From NCBI GenBank assembly GCA_036939975.1, contig JALLPB010000726.1, forward strand, positions 1 to 13,435: DNA of 13,435 nucleotides, written 5' to 3'. The position numbers and the translations under genes were made by a program. Within the stretch, counting starts at the first letter, position 1, and each line of letters opens with the position of its first letter. Positions 1-8,053 of this stretch are shown piece by piece. Under the pieces are notes generated by a model. That model saw nothing but the letters and a program-made list of their open reading frames with translations. It was not told the DNA's origin and searched no databases. The stretch comes from Cyclostephanos tholiformis (lineage: Eukaryota; Bacillariophyta; Thalassiosirophyceae; Thalassiosirales; Thalassiosiraceae).

Positions 1-334
1 AGGCATGCCCCATTGGCAAGATTTGTAAGGCGATGCATGATCTGCCATAAAAAAAATAATATCATGCTGCTGCCGCTGCCTTCTTTGTTGCTGTCTCCCC
101 CGTTGCCACCAGCCGCCGCCATTACACCCAATCCTCCTTCCCCAGCATTCCTCTTTGCCCCCCCTGATCAGCAGTGCAGCCCCCTTCCATCATCCAGGGC
201 TGTTGTGTATTAATTGCCATCATCCATCATTGTCGAAGCCACCTGCCTCCTCGTCGGCCCTACATCCAATGCCGGCTGCTGTCATCATGGTGGGAGTAAT
301 GGAGGAGATGATGAGCAAACAAGATCCTTTATGC

Positions 335-882
335 TGTCTACAGTTGTTAAGGATATAATGGGTAAAGTTGTTTCCAAAAAATCATCAATCAATTACTCAT
401 ATCAGAATTTGGCCATTTGCCTTATTTTGCTTCGAGAATGAAGAGCTACGGAGTCTCCTTCTGAAGCGGTGGTTCATTGAGCGCCTAGGTCAATCATTTT
501 CAACCACCATGGCCCGAAAGAAATATGTGCAGCATTCTTTGTTGTCAATGAGCCCGGAGGATGACAACTGCCCTTTTTGTTTGTCGAATCTAACCTTTGC
601 CCATTTTAGCAACTTCCTCTCAACTTGCAAGTTCCTGAGGCAAAAAAATGTGAGCCGGATTCATTAGGGGTTGCCTCGTTTGATCAAGCAAAGAGTACTC
701 TTGTGCACTTATTCTGAATGAGCAAATACGAAATTAGTGTAGATTTTGCGGAGAGGCTGAAAATTTTCATGAAGGGGATGAAGCAGCATGTCGCATCAAA
801 GAAGATGGAGTCAGGCAATGCTAATATGATAGGTAAACAGAAGATGGACTATAAGCTGTATGAAAAATTGTGAGAGCTTTTT
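335..882 (+). pseudogene. Crypton-like recombinase, N-terminal core-binding part, broken
   Basis: Frame 1 gives a segment with VVKDIMGKVVSKKSSINY (from about 340). It passes into frame 2 near 413-416, where one extra base in GGCCATTTGCC fits best, and continues as FALFCFENEELRSLL to FSNFLSTCKFLRQKN. At the A7 run 642-648 the frame returns to frame 1 and continues PDSLGVASFDQAKSTLVHLF, then TGA at 715-717, then MSKYEISVDFAERLKIF to KQKMDYKLYEKL, TGA at 871-873, and directly into the catalytic domain. The alpha-helical, Lys- and Leu-rich character and the position before the catalytic domain match the SAM-like core-binding domain of tyrosine recombinases. A CGA to TGA change would explain the stop at 715. 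Without homologues the exact frameshift bases are uncertain to a few positions. Confidence 0.7.
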
Positions 883-1506
883 ATGAAAGAGGAGGGTGAG
901 GAGTATCTATTTGCACATTGCTTCCTGACATTGGAGTGGAACCTGATGGCAAGATCGGAAAATATAAAATTTGTTCACCTTTTCCACATCACATGGGAAG
1001 ATGATTGCCTCATCTTTCAATTTGCCAAAAGCAAAACAGACCAAACAGGGCGCAACAAAGACCAACTGTGGCATGTTTATGCCACCCCAAACAACCCTGT
1101 CACTTGTCCTGTACTTGCAATGGCAACATATATTTTTGCCAACCCCGGGCTTGCTGACAGGAACATGTGTGGTGAAACGATCGATGAGGATGGGGAGGTT
1201 TCTGGTCGGCTCTTCCCAGGAAGTAACCAGTATGATCATTTCATGGATTGCCTCCACAGAATGATTGAGAAAAATCTTGATGTCTTCCTTGCACTGGGAA
1301 TTTCCCCAGGCGACTTGGATTCACACCCAGCAAGGAAGGGGGCATGCAGCTATGCTAGTGCAGGATGCACTGTCTGCCCACCCATGGTCTCCATTTGCCT
1401 CCGAGCAATGTGGAGCATGGGTTTGGTGAAGGAGCGCTACCTCCAGATTGAGAAAGCCGGGGACCAGTACCTTGGCAGGGTAGTGTCGATGAAGATGGCA
1501 ATGTGA
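883..1506 (+). pseudogene. Crypton-like tyrosine recombinase catalytic domain
   Basis: A 207-residue open frame carries the phage-integrase-type catalytic set. Counting from the ATG at 883, there is Arg24 in LMARSENI, Lys residues in the FAKSKTDQTG strand region, the H-x-x-R box as His148 and Arg151 (SHPARKGA), Trp177 in RAMWSMG at the usual His/Trp site, and Tyr186 in KERYLQ as the likely nucleophile. The Trp177 to Tyr186 distance of nine residues is typical for the family. The enzyme would cleave and join DNA through a 3'-phosphotyrosine bond. The ATG is probably internal: homology-like sequence continues upstream through the TGA at 871. The true frame leaves this ORF near 1478-1486, after DQYLGRVV, and resumes in frame 3 as VDEDGNVREKVLG, so the last residues (SMKMAM) are read out of frame. 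A block of family sequence seems deleted at this junction. Confidence 0.82.
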
Positions 1507-2558
1507 GGGAGAAGGTGCTGGGACTGTTGTGAGAGTTCATTGTTGGGGGGAAAACAATTGCAGGTGAAGTGTGTCATCTTTTGTATTTCTGCTTTGCCTC
1601 ACTTTATTACCATGTTGATTTTTTGGTGAGAACTCTGCCGAGGTGGAATAAATTGCAGGCATCTCCTTTTTTTACCAACATCCCAAACTATGCTGTAGAT
1701 GCAGCAACAGTCTGGTTCCCATGGAACAAAATGGCGTTTACACCTTCATTCACTGGGTTGCTGCCTCATGTTTCTATTCTAGCCCAGCTTCAACAAGAGC
1801 TCAAGGCTGCAATCAAGAAGTTCCAGCAAGAGATTGTCAAAGGGGCTAAGAATGATCTTGATGGCCGTCGACTAGGGTCCCAATCCTATTTTGATAAGGA
1901 AGAGATAATCCAGAAGATGGGTGTGCTCCATGCTGAGCTCATGAGGAAGGTGGACATTGTTGGTCAGCAATCATCTACTGCAGTTCAGGCTTGCCGTGAG
2001 GAGTTGGATTTTGGGAGCAGTGCAACAGAGGTAACACTATGCGGGGGCGATGATCAGGGAGGGGCTTCAGACATATCTGCTCTCACAAATACATCCACTA
2101 CCATCACCATTGTTGAGCCCAGTCATGGGAAGAGATTTATGTATGTTTACTTAGAAGGTTCATTTTCTCACCTGCACCAAGAGTTTGTTTTCCCTGTGAT
2201 GATTTTGTCTGCTCTGATTATTTGTTGGTTCTGTGGGAATGAATCAACCAGATTTTTTCCGTTCAAGCTTTTAAGGGCAACAGAGATCAAAATTGTGAAA
2301 GAGCGCTGTAAGTTGTCGAAAATGAAATTGTTGATGTTGGCGGTCAAGATTGCTGCAGAACAAGCGGGGGTTTGGGCAACTTTGGCTCAAAGGGGTTCAT
2401 GGGAAGTCGGCTCAACAATTAGGCTTTATGAGAGCGTTCACTCTTACTTCAACTACCCATCAAGAATGACACAATGCAGGAATACACAGATTAGCTGGCT
2501 GACGGTGTACAACCTTTACATGGCTCACAAGAAGGTATTTGCAACAGATCTACTGTGA
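1485..2558 (+). pseudogene. Crypton-like recombinase C-terminal part (coiled coil, GCR1_C-like)
   Basis: Frame 3 reads VDEDGNVREKVLGLL, then TGA at 1530-1532, then EFIVGGKTIAGEV and on without a stop to 2558, about 340 codons. Counting from the GTG at 1569, motifs are ASPFFTNIPN (31-40), FPWNKMAFTPSFTGL (50-64), a heptad-like coiled coil at about 70-135, a Ser/Thr-rich linker at about 150-185, and a block at about 195-235 with F..L...F.FP and WFCGN. That last block resembles the GCR1_C DNA-binding domain found at the C-terminus of many Crypton recombinases. The GTG is not a real start; this is the continuation of the upstream protein. A GT-AG pair at 2141-2251 (111 nt, in phase) would remove this block, so I read it as coding and not as an intron. 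The region is strikingly open compared with the 5' half. Confidence 0.7.
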
Positions 2559-2589
2559 TTTTGATTGATGTTTCAGAGACAATGAAGAT

Positions 2590-2770
2590 GTGATGGGGTG
2601 TTTTCATAGACGGCTCAGGATGGCTCGGGATGTCAAGATGGCCCAGCTGGCTTGGCTTGGGATGGCATGGGATGTCGGGATAGCTCAGCTGGGGCTCAGC
2701 TCAGAATGGCTTGATGCCAGGACTTGGTTGGCTCTGGATGGCTTGGTTGAATCAGCACCATTAGATGAAC
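2590..2770. repeat. Degenerate short-unit repeat (GGCTTGG/GGGATG)
   Basis: Diverged copies of a unit like GGCTTGGGATG and GGCTCGGGATGTC recur, with repeated CAGCTGG/CTCAGCT pieces. Unit length and number vary, so this looks like an old minisatellite, or the decayed tail of the adjacent Crypton element. An open frame of 72 codons crosses it but has only repeat-driven composition (Trp, Leu, Ala, Met, Asp), and I do not call it a gene. Confidence 0.5.
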
Positions 2771-2879
2771 CTACAAAATTTGATGGGGAGCAAGCACAGC
2801 TTGGTTGACTTGTAGTACGGAGTTGTGGGGTGTGAAATCTAAAAAAATTGATGGGGAGCCAGCCCATAAACATTGTTGG

Positions 2880-3737
2880 TCACATTGGGAAGGGTTAGGG
2901 CCATGACTGTACAATAAAAAATAAGCTAATATGTTAGATAATGCATTAGTTTAATTACTGCTGTGTTTAACTTCTCCCCTAGGTGGCAGCATAGAAAAAA
3001 TACCATGGTGCATGCCAATTTCAGACTTAGTTTTTTCATCATACGGCTACTCTACAGTCTGGCCATTGACCGCATGTGGTCTGGCAATCAACCGTATGAT
3101 ATATCCACTTTGTATCCACTAGAAAACGAGGTAACATGTTTTGCCTAAACCCCTTACATAAGTACATAGCAGCTGTACTAACTGTATGCTGAGGTAGCAG
3201 CATCTGGGCACATAATCTGAAGATACCTGTCACAACAGCTAGGTAGTAATAGATAAAATGATCAAAGAGATACCTAGACACCAGAACAATACACTTTTTG
3301 TTGCATGACTTCTAGTTCTACAGTAAATTACATAGAACCATAACAGTATGTAAACCCATCTTACAACAAATCTTTTTTATTTCCCACCATGATAACCATG
3401 GCACATGACATTGAGTGACTTTGACCCGTATCATGGCCTGTGGTGTTAAGATGTGATTTTGTGTCAATCCCACTGCGACCCGCCATACTACGATACTTTT
3501 GATATTGCTGTTTGTCTTGACTTTTTCTTTTGTGGAAAATATTAATGATCAATGATTGATGCCATGTTTTTCAACAATAACATGATATAGACACATATTA
3601 AATAAACATTACATATATTCAACATCCTACACCTTCAACAGCCAGCACATGATGGCCCGGCTTGTCATATGCTGTTGGGTAAAATGGGATGATCAAACCT
3701 TGAACATACTTCCCAAACTCATCACTGCCATTCCACC
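2880..3737. other. AT-rich stretch, no recognisable feature
   Basis: No open frame longer than about 80 codons has a recognisable motif here, and I see no convincing terminal or tandem repeat. It is probably old transposon-derived or intergenic DNA. Confidence 0.5.
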
Positions 3738-3869
3738 TCATTGATGAAATTTGATGACCCGATGAAAGGTCTCAATGCAATTTCTCTTTGTGATCTTGTC
3801 ACCCACATTCACAGCACATAAGCACCAAAATCTCAACTCAACATCGACAATAACATGGCCGACTTGTCC

Positions 3870-3893
3870 CTCTGAAGGTGCAATCTGGGATCT
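3870..3893 (+). repeat. Left 24-bp terminal inverted repeat
   Basis: Perfect reverse complement of 5313-5336. Just inside it, 3896-3911 is the full palindrome ATAAAATTAATTTTAT. The interval 3895-3953 folds back on itself as a hairpin with about 22-bp arms and a few mismatches. Confidence 0.8.
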
Positions 3894-4098
3894 CGATAAA
3901 ATTAATTTTATAGGCATGATGGGTAAGAACACATCCATAAAATTTATTTTATCTAAATGAAAATTAATAGTTTGAAATTTTCTATTCTCTTGCATGATTT
4001 TGTACCTATTCCTACATATGTAGGATAGAAGAAACAAAGAGATAGTAGGGATTCCCATGCGGTTTCATGTTTGAATAAATTTTCAGTTGGTTTTTTCA

Positions 4099-4164
4099 GA
4101 TGGGTGCAAAACATAAATGTTTCTCACAATTTTGATGTGAGAAGCAATTATGCTTTGCACCCAT
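4099..4164. repeat. 66-nt imperfect hairpin
   Basis: Arms 4099-4128 and 4136-4164/5 are reverse complements at 27 of 30 positions, both built on GATGGGTGCAAA and TTCTCACA, with a 7-nt loop ATTTTGA. Such a structure may be a tiny foldback element inside the larger 3870-5336 segment. The size also resembles a small-RNA precursor, but nothing else supports expression. Confidence 0.7.
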
Positions 4165-4501
4165 CCAAACTATGTTGGATGGTATGACTGCTCTATACTT
4201 AACAGTTTTTGTTTTCATATATATATTTATTTTTACTATTATCTAAACTCTAATACTCTATGATAACACTATGATACTACTTACAATATGCTTATGAAGA
4301 TGCAGTTACGTCGAAAACATGGGACAATGGCGAATGGCGACCCCCCCTCCTGACCAACATGAAGCCAAAACGTGTTGCTAAAAAAATATCTGCAGATTAG
4401 TGTGCATCATTTCAGTGCAGCGGCACAGAAAAATCACGAGAATTACCTTTAAGAAACCACCTTTAACAAGCTAGCATGCCCTTAAATAAAATAAAGAAAT
4501 A

Positions 4502-4696
4502 GTTAGTTATACAAAAAATTACATCACTGTGTTGTGACGATCAATGTCGATTGTAATTGAAGCCTCTGGAAGGTGGCAGGCAGGTGGGACCATGGTCACG
4601 GTTAGTTATACAAAAATTTTATCGTTGTGTTGTGATGATCAAGGTCGATCGTAATTGAAGCCTCTGGAAAGTGGCAGGCAGGTGGGACCATGGTCG
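4502..4696. repeat. Tandem duplication, 99-bp unit, two copies
   Basis: Copy one (4502-4600) and copy two (4601-4696) both start GTTAGTTATACAAAAA and end GTGGGACCATGGTC, with nearly identical middles (GATCAATGTCGATTG versus GATCAAGGTCGATCG). Identity is close to 90 percent by eye. The abutting units show a simple tandem duplication event, not two insertions. Confidence 0.88.
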
Positions 4697-4897
4697 CTGT
4701 ATTTTTTTTGTTATGTGTTGTGTTGTGTGCTTGTGGCACAAAGCCATTAGTTTTGAGTCTGCCGTTGGTCAATTTTGGCTTTAAAAGAAGGCTATATACG
4801 TAGGGTTTAGTATTAAAATACAAGTCAGAGGGCAATATGACAGAGGAAAGGAAGATATGACAACAACAAAAAATACTTCCTTTCTTGTAGGAATTAC

Positions 4898-5148
4898 TTT
4901 TCTTAATAAAGAAATCGGAGTGTGTTAGGGAAATTAATTAGTACTTTGACCAATTCATTTGTTGTAAAAATAATTAATGCAAACAAACAAATGTATTTTC
5001 TCTCAGAATAAATGCTAATTTATTATTTTTCTTTACAAAGAAATCAGAGTTTGTTAGGGAAATTTATTAGTACTTTGACCAATTAATTTGTTATAAAAAT
5101 AATTAATGCAAACAAATGTATTTTCTCTCGGAATAAATGTTAATTTTT
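4898..5148. repeat. Tandem duplication, 129-bp AT-rich unit, two copies
   Basis: Copy one begins near TTTTCTTAATAAAGAAATC (about 4898) and copy two near TTTTCTTTACAAAGAAATC (about 5027). Both continue with TTAGGGAAATT, TAGTACTTTGACCAATT, ATAATTAATGCAAACAAA and TGTATTTTCTCTC. Copy two lacks a small insertion (an extra AAAC). Identity is about 90 percent. It lies inside the 24-bp inverted-repeat segment. Confidence 0.88.
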
Positions 5149-5312
5149 ATCAAACAGATCTTTCTTTTATTCAGAACATAATTTGTTTGACAGCAAAATT
5201 TTTATTAGGACAAAAAGAAATATATTTGAAAAATTGTAAAAAAGACAAGAAAATTACAAATAAAATTTATTTTAATAAATTAACATTATCTACAGATAAA
5301 ATTTAGATGCCC

Positions 5313-5336
5313 AGATCCCAGATTGCACCTTCAGAG
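5313..5336 (-). repeat. Right 24-bp terminal inverted repeat
   Basis: Exact inverted copy of 3870-3893. The sequence inside (5290-5312) contains GATAAAATTTAG, echoing the AT-rich sequence next to the left repeat. Confidence 0.8.
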
Positions 5337-6090
5337 ATGGCGGCACATAACAATCAACTGGTGATGCATGTTAGCCTCATTAGCACAAGGGAGAGAACCA
5401 CACCAAAAAATGGTGGATGGCCGCAAGGTGATGAGAACGAGGAGGGGATGCAGACACAACAATCAAATAAAGATGGCAAGGGAGGGGGGCAGTCTCAAGT
5501 TTTTGTCAGCGGTATGGGATGGTGGGGGTTGATGGCACAATGCCAAACAATGCAACAATCAAACAAAGGGACAAAAAAATGGTGACGGCTGGAGGAGAGG
5601 TGAAGAGGGTAGCAAGGGCAAGGGGAAGAGCGGGGCAACAACAGATATCAATTTTTTGTTATGATTATAACTGTGCTGTGGCGGCACTAATGTTTTGTGC
5701 CCCCAATGGTATCTAACTAAAGTGAGCACAGCAGCATCACCCGGGGTGTACTGAACGCATCTGCATCCCTTTTTTTCTTCACATCATACTCTGACGTTAT
5801 GGGGGCCTAAGCCGCCAGCCACCATGGTATGCAAAAATAAGATGAACAATCTTGTATCATGACTGTGCTGGCAATGAACAGACTAAAAGATGTAGAACAC
5901 AGTAACTAGTATGTTTTGACTTAGGAATATGTTCTACCAAAAAGGTGGAATTTCCATGCACACTGATAGGAGTGGATGGAGCATGTCGTGGTATCATAAA
6001 GGGCCTGAGGTAATGGACTGCTATTTCAACGTTGAATTTTGTTAAATAGAAATGGCCTATTAACAAAAGATCCTGTGTCTGAGCATAAAC
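5337..6090. other. Region without a supported gene
   Basis: Open frames of 65 to 92 codons exist but show no recognisable domain. The part at 5400-5650 is purine-rich (many GGATGG, CAACAATCAAA pieces). I cannot assign any function. Confidence 0.5.
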
Positions 6091-6094
6091 GTGA

Positions 6095-6267
6095 GGTCTA
6101 CATTTAGACCTCATGTCTAATACTAGTCCGTAGGTCTAGTAATAGGCATGAGGTTTAGGGTTTTTCTACATAGGAATCAGGTAAATCTGTACCTAGGTAA
6201 GCTAGACCTAAGGTCTAGGGTTAGACCTAAGGTTTAATGTTAGAGACATTATGTCTAAGCTTAGACC
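6095..6267. repeat. Cluster of TAGACC/GGTCTA motifs
   Basis: Seven exact copies of TAGACC or its complement lie in about 173 bp (6095, 6105, 6133, 6203, 6212, 6222, 6262), several as head-to-head pairs such as CTAGACCTAAGGTCTAG. Near matches (TAGGTTT, ATGTCTA, AAGTCTATGTAGAC) fill the gaps. The same hexamer recurs near the ends of the foldback element at 10619-11683, so this is probably the subterminal region of a related transposon. Confidence 0.65.
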
Positions 6268-6334
6268 TTAAGTCTATGTAGACAGACATAGTATTAGAAT
6301 TTTTCATTTTCAACTATTTAACAAAAATATATAA

Positions 6335-6415
6335 AGGTAGTAGGTAGTTCTTTTGTCAGTCACTTCACATCATGTGAGTTTGCTCCGTCGGGAAGTTCGA
6401 ATCCCTCAACTCCAT
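6335..6415 (+). other. tRNA-like segment with RNA polymerase III box B
   Basis: GTTCGAATC at 6395-6403 matches the box B consensus GWTCRANNC exactly and lies in a T-arm-like context (GGGAAGTTCGAATCCC). A weak box-A-like TAGTAGGTAG lies about 55 bases upstream, and TATATAAAGG precedes it. The rest does not fold as a tRNA: the acceptor arms do not pair and no proper anticodon loop is seen. A decayed tRNA or the head of a tRNA-derived SINE is possible; chance is also possible. Confidence 0.3.
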
Positions 6416-6434
6416 AAAGAGAGTATCGTACATG

Positions 6435-6640
6435 CTACGGTGCCCAGTACAATTGTCCCGAGGCAAAAATCTAGATTTTTGCCTTAGTACTGTTCCTATT
6501 AGGTCTCTACGAGAAGTTAGGCTTCCTATTCGTCCTTCCTATTCATCCTCCTAACTTCTCGTTGGGTTCTACTGTAGGAATACCTAGTTCAAAAGCAAAA
6601 ATCTAGCGTTTTGCCTCGGGACAACTGTACTTCACTGTAG
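6435..6640. mobile_element. 206-bp foldback (MITE-like) element
   Basis: The left arm from CTACGGTG (6435), through GTACAATTGTCCCGAGGC (6447-6464) and ATCTAGATTTTTGC, is answered in inverted order by GCAAAAATCTAG, GCCTCGGGACAACTGTAC (6613-6630) and CACTGTAG (6633-6640). Further in, GAGAAGTTAGG (6511-6521) pairs with CCTAACTTCTC (6550-6560). Nearly the whole unit therefore folds into one long imperfect hairpin with a pyrimidine-rich apex containing two CTTCCTATTC copies. This is the form of a miniature inverted-repeat element. No clear target-site duplication is visible. Confidence 0.75.
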
Positions 6641-7287
6641 TAAGAGTGGGCTCATCATTCATCGTATCTACAACAGGTTGTTCCACTCAACGCAAGGGCG
6701 CTCAAGGCCACAATGTGTAGATTGCTATGATTAGACTGGTCCAGTCACCAAGACTTGTGTAAAAACAGGCGAAAGATATTTTACTGAGCAAGCTCTAGTA
6801 TTGGAGGGTTACGTAGTCATATTTGTTCTAGCTTTACCCGAGAGTGTTGCATGTGTAATAAGAAACAAATCAGTTCTTAAAAAGGGTTGGGTTGAAAAGT
6901 TCCATGAATCGATAATGAAGCGAGAGCGTCCTTCCCACACTGCCATTCACAATCCTTGTCTTTTCCAACGTAAAATAAAGCCATCTATGTAACACATTGT
7001 CGCCTTCTTATCACCTGTCTGTGGGCACTTGTCAATGCGGTGCATTACAATACATAGTATAGCATGGCTGTACGCAATTTCCTCCAGAGGCTTACACTAT
7101 ACTGACACAAATTCATCATGCATCCGTCCTGGGCGTCTTACACGTCAAGAGTGCGGGCATCAATGCTATAGACATTGGAGCTCACGGAAACTTGACGGCG
7201 AGCGGGACTCGACGACAACTGAAATGATCAAGATACAGACAGCCGACTCTGACAGAGTACCCAGAAGATGGGAGTTGGCCGCCCTCG
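6641..7287. other. Region without a supported gene
   Basis: Short open frames (63 and 90 codons) without recognisable motifs. Composition rises in GC from about 7100 onward as the gene island is approached. It would include the 3' untranslated region of the minus-strand derlin gene. Confidence 0.45.
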
Positions 7288-7926
7288 CTAACCACCAATG
7301 ACGCCGTCCACGTCGGCTAACGCGGGCCGTTCGCCACGGCCATTCCCCATCGTAATATAATCGTCTACCTCCCCTCCCCCCCCCCCCCCCCCCCCCGGCG
7401 GCAGTGGATCCACCCGTCGTCCCCGAAGCCATTCGCATGCGTCCACCAACGCGTTCGGCGTATGGAGCAGCGTCCGCGTCCCCCCCGACACCTTGGGCAC
7501 GACGCACGCCACGTAGTAGTAGAGATGACCGACGAACATCCCGTGCAGTACGTCCGCGGGTATCGATTCGCCGTTGTTCAATGCGTACCCGACGAGGAGG
7601 TACGCGTACGGGAGGTACGCGGCAGACATGGACACGCCGAGGAGATTGACCGCGTGATCCGAATGCTGTTTGCTCCAGACGTAGACCACGTAAAACGCGA
7701 GATGACGGTGGAAGAAAGTATGACGCCCCCCGTCGTTCGATATGGCGGTTGGGAGTTTCGGCATCAGCAGGGTCTGGGTGAGCAATATCCCGACCATCCC
7801 GAGGAGTAGCGCGAAGGCGTAATCGGAAGCGTCCCCCCTCGAGTGATACGGCGAATGATGCGGCAGTTCCTCCTCCTCCTCCCCGTCCTCCTCCTCGGCG
7901 GGGGTTGGACCATGACCCTCCCCCAC
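7288..7926 (-). CDS. Derlin (Der1-like) C-terminal exon, partial
   Basis: Derlins are ER-membrane pseudoproteases of the rhomboid fold that help move misfolded proteins to the cytosol in ER-associated degradation, together with Cdc48/p97. This 212-residue frame holds the later part: SRGDASDYAFALLLGMV (29-45) starts a membrane segment, then LAFYVVYVWSKQ (76-87), NLLGVSMSAAYLPYAYLL (94-111), and GMFVGHLYYYVACVVPK (129-145), which contains the derlin GxxxG (Gly129, Gly133). The GGTRTLLHTP stretch is the usual end of the domain. The tail carries Gly8 encoded by a 21-C tract and no SHP box. The apparent start is a GTG inside a repeat and is not real; sequence before about residue 21 lies in or next to the foldback and is unreliable. 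An acidic run EEEDGEEEEE (11-20) precedes the domain. The family call is strong. Confidence 0.88.
   Translation of the reverse strand: MGEGHGPTPAEEEDGEEEEELPHHSPYHSRGDASDYAFALLLGMVGILLTQTLLMPKLPTAISNDGGRHTFFHRHLAFYVVYVWSKQHSDHAVNLLGVSMSAAYLPYAYLLVGYALNNGESIPADVLHGMFVGHLYYYVACVVPKVSGGTRTLLHTPNALVDACEWLRGRRVDPLPPGGGGGGGGEVDDYITMGNGRGERPALADVDGVIGG
7376..7396. repeat. C21 homopolymer
   Basis: On the minus strand this encodes most of the poly-Gly run in the derlin tail. Length is prone to slippage and sequencing error, so the frame and tail after it are uncertain. Confidence 0.9.
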
Positions 7927-8025
7927 GGGAGGAGGAGGAGGAGGACGACGAAGACGAGGAGGAGGACGGGGAGGAGGAGGAGGAACTGCCGCATCATTCG
8001 CCGTATCACTCGAGGGGGGACGCTT
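7827..8025. repeat. Perfect 71-bp inverted duplication beside a gap base
   Basis: Positions 7827-7897 are repeated as an exact reverse complement at 7955-8025, with a 57-bp spacer, and the next base (8026) is N. The left copy belongs to the derlin exon (codes PHHSPYHSRGD); the right copy has no role in the gene. Identity of 71/71 next to an ambiguous base and G tracts points to a read or assembly foldback artefact, though a very recent genomic inverted duplication is not excluded. Confidence 0.9.
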
Positions 8026-8053
8026 NTGGTTGGGGGTGGGGGGGGGGGGGGGT

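Larger units (their letters stand above)
300..2558 (+). mobile_element. Degenerate Crypton-like tyrosine-recombinase element
   Basis: Three consecutive blocks in one orientation together read as one large tyrosine recombinase protein of roughly 700 residues, of the Crypton class of eukaryotic DNA transposons. Cryptons use a single tyrosine recombinase to excise and integrate through a circular intermediate, and they usually lack terminal inverted repeats; I see none here. The order is N-terminal helical core-binding region (about 335-880), catalytic domain (883 to about 1482), coiled coil (about 1775-1970), and a GCR1_C-like region (about 2150-2270). The reading frame is damaged by at least three frameshifts (near 413-416, 641-651 and 1478-1486) and three in-frame TGA codons (715, 871, 1530), so this copy is not functional as it stands. 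Element ends cannot be fixed: the stretch from 60 to 300 is rich in Pro, Ala and Ser codons and may belong to its N-terminus. The family assignment rests on motif recognition, not on a search. Confidence 0.75.
3870..5336. mobile_element. 1.47-kb segment bounded by perfect 24-bp inverted repeats
   Basis: Positions 3870-3893 begin CTCTGAAGGTGCAATCTGGG. Positions 5313-5336 carry the exact reverse complement over all 24 bases, and beyond that only AT-rich similarity remains. The enclosed DNA has no coding capacity for a transposase but holds one strong hairpin and two tandem duplications. This pattern fits a non-autonomous terminal-inverted-repeat transposon. I could not find an adjacent target-site duplication: ATGGCCGAC (3855) and ATGGCGGCA (5337) are similar but the left one is set back six bases from the repeat. 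It could also be two opposed copies of one solitary repeat. Confidence 0.5.

Noticed and set aside
2141..2251. Possible GT-AG intron of 111 nt in the Crypton C-terminal ORF
   Set aside because: It is in phase and open, and removing it would delete the block with F.FP and WFCGN that looks like a conserved GCR1_C-type domain.
4502..5148. CRISPR array or satellite array
   Set aside because: There are only two copies of each of two different long units, directly abutting and without spacers: simple tandem duplications.
3855..5345. ATGGCCGAC/ATGGCGGCA as a 9-bp target-site duplication of the 24-bp inverted-repeat element
   Set aside because: Two mismatches, and the left copy is separated from the repeat by six bases, so it does not behave as a duplication.
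6335..6415. Functional tRNA gene
   Set aside because: Box B is exact, but the acceptor stem does not pair and the candidate anticodon loops lack the conserved T before the anticodon.
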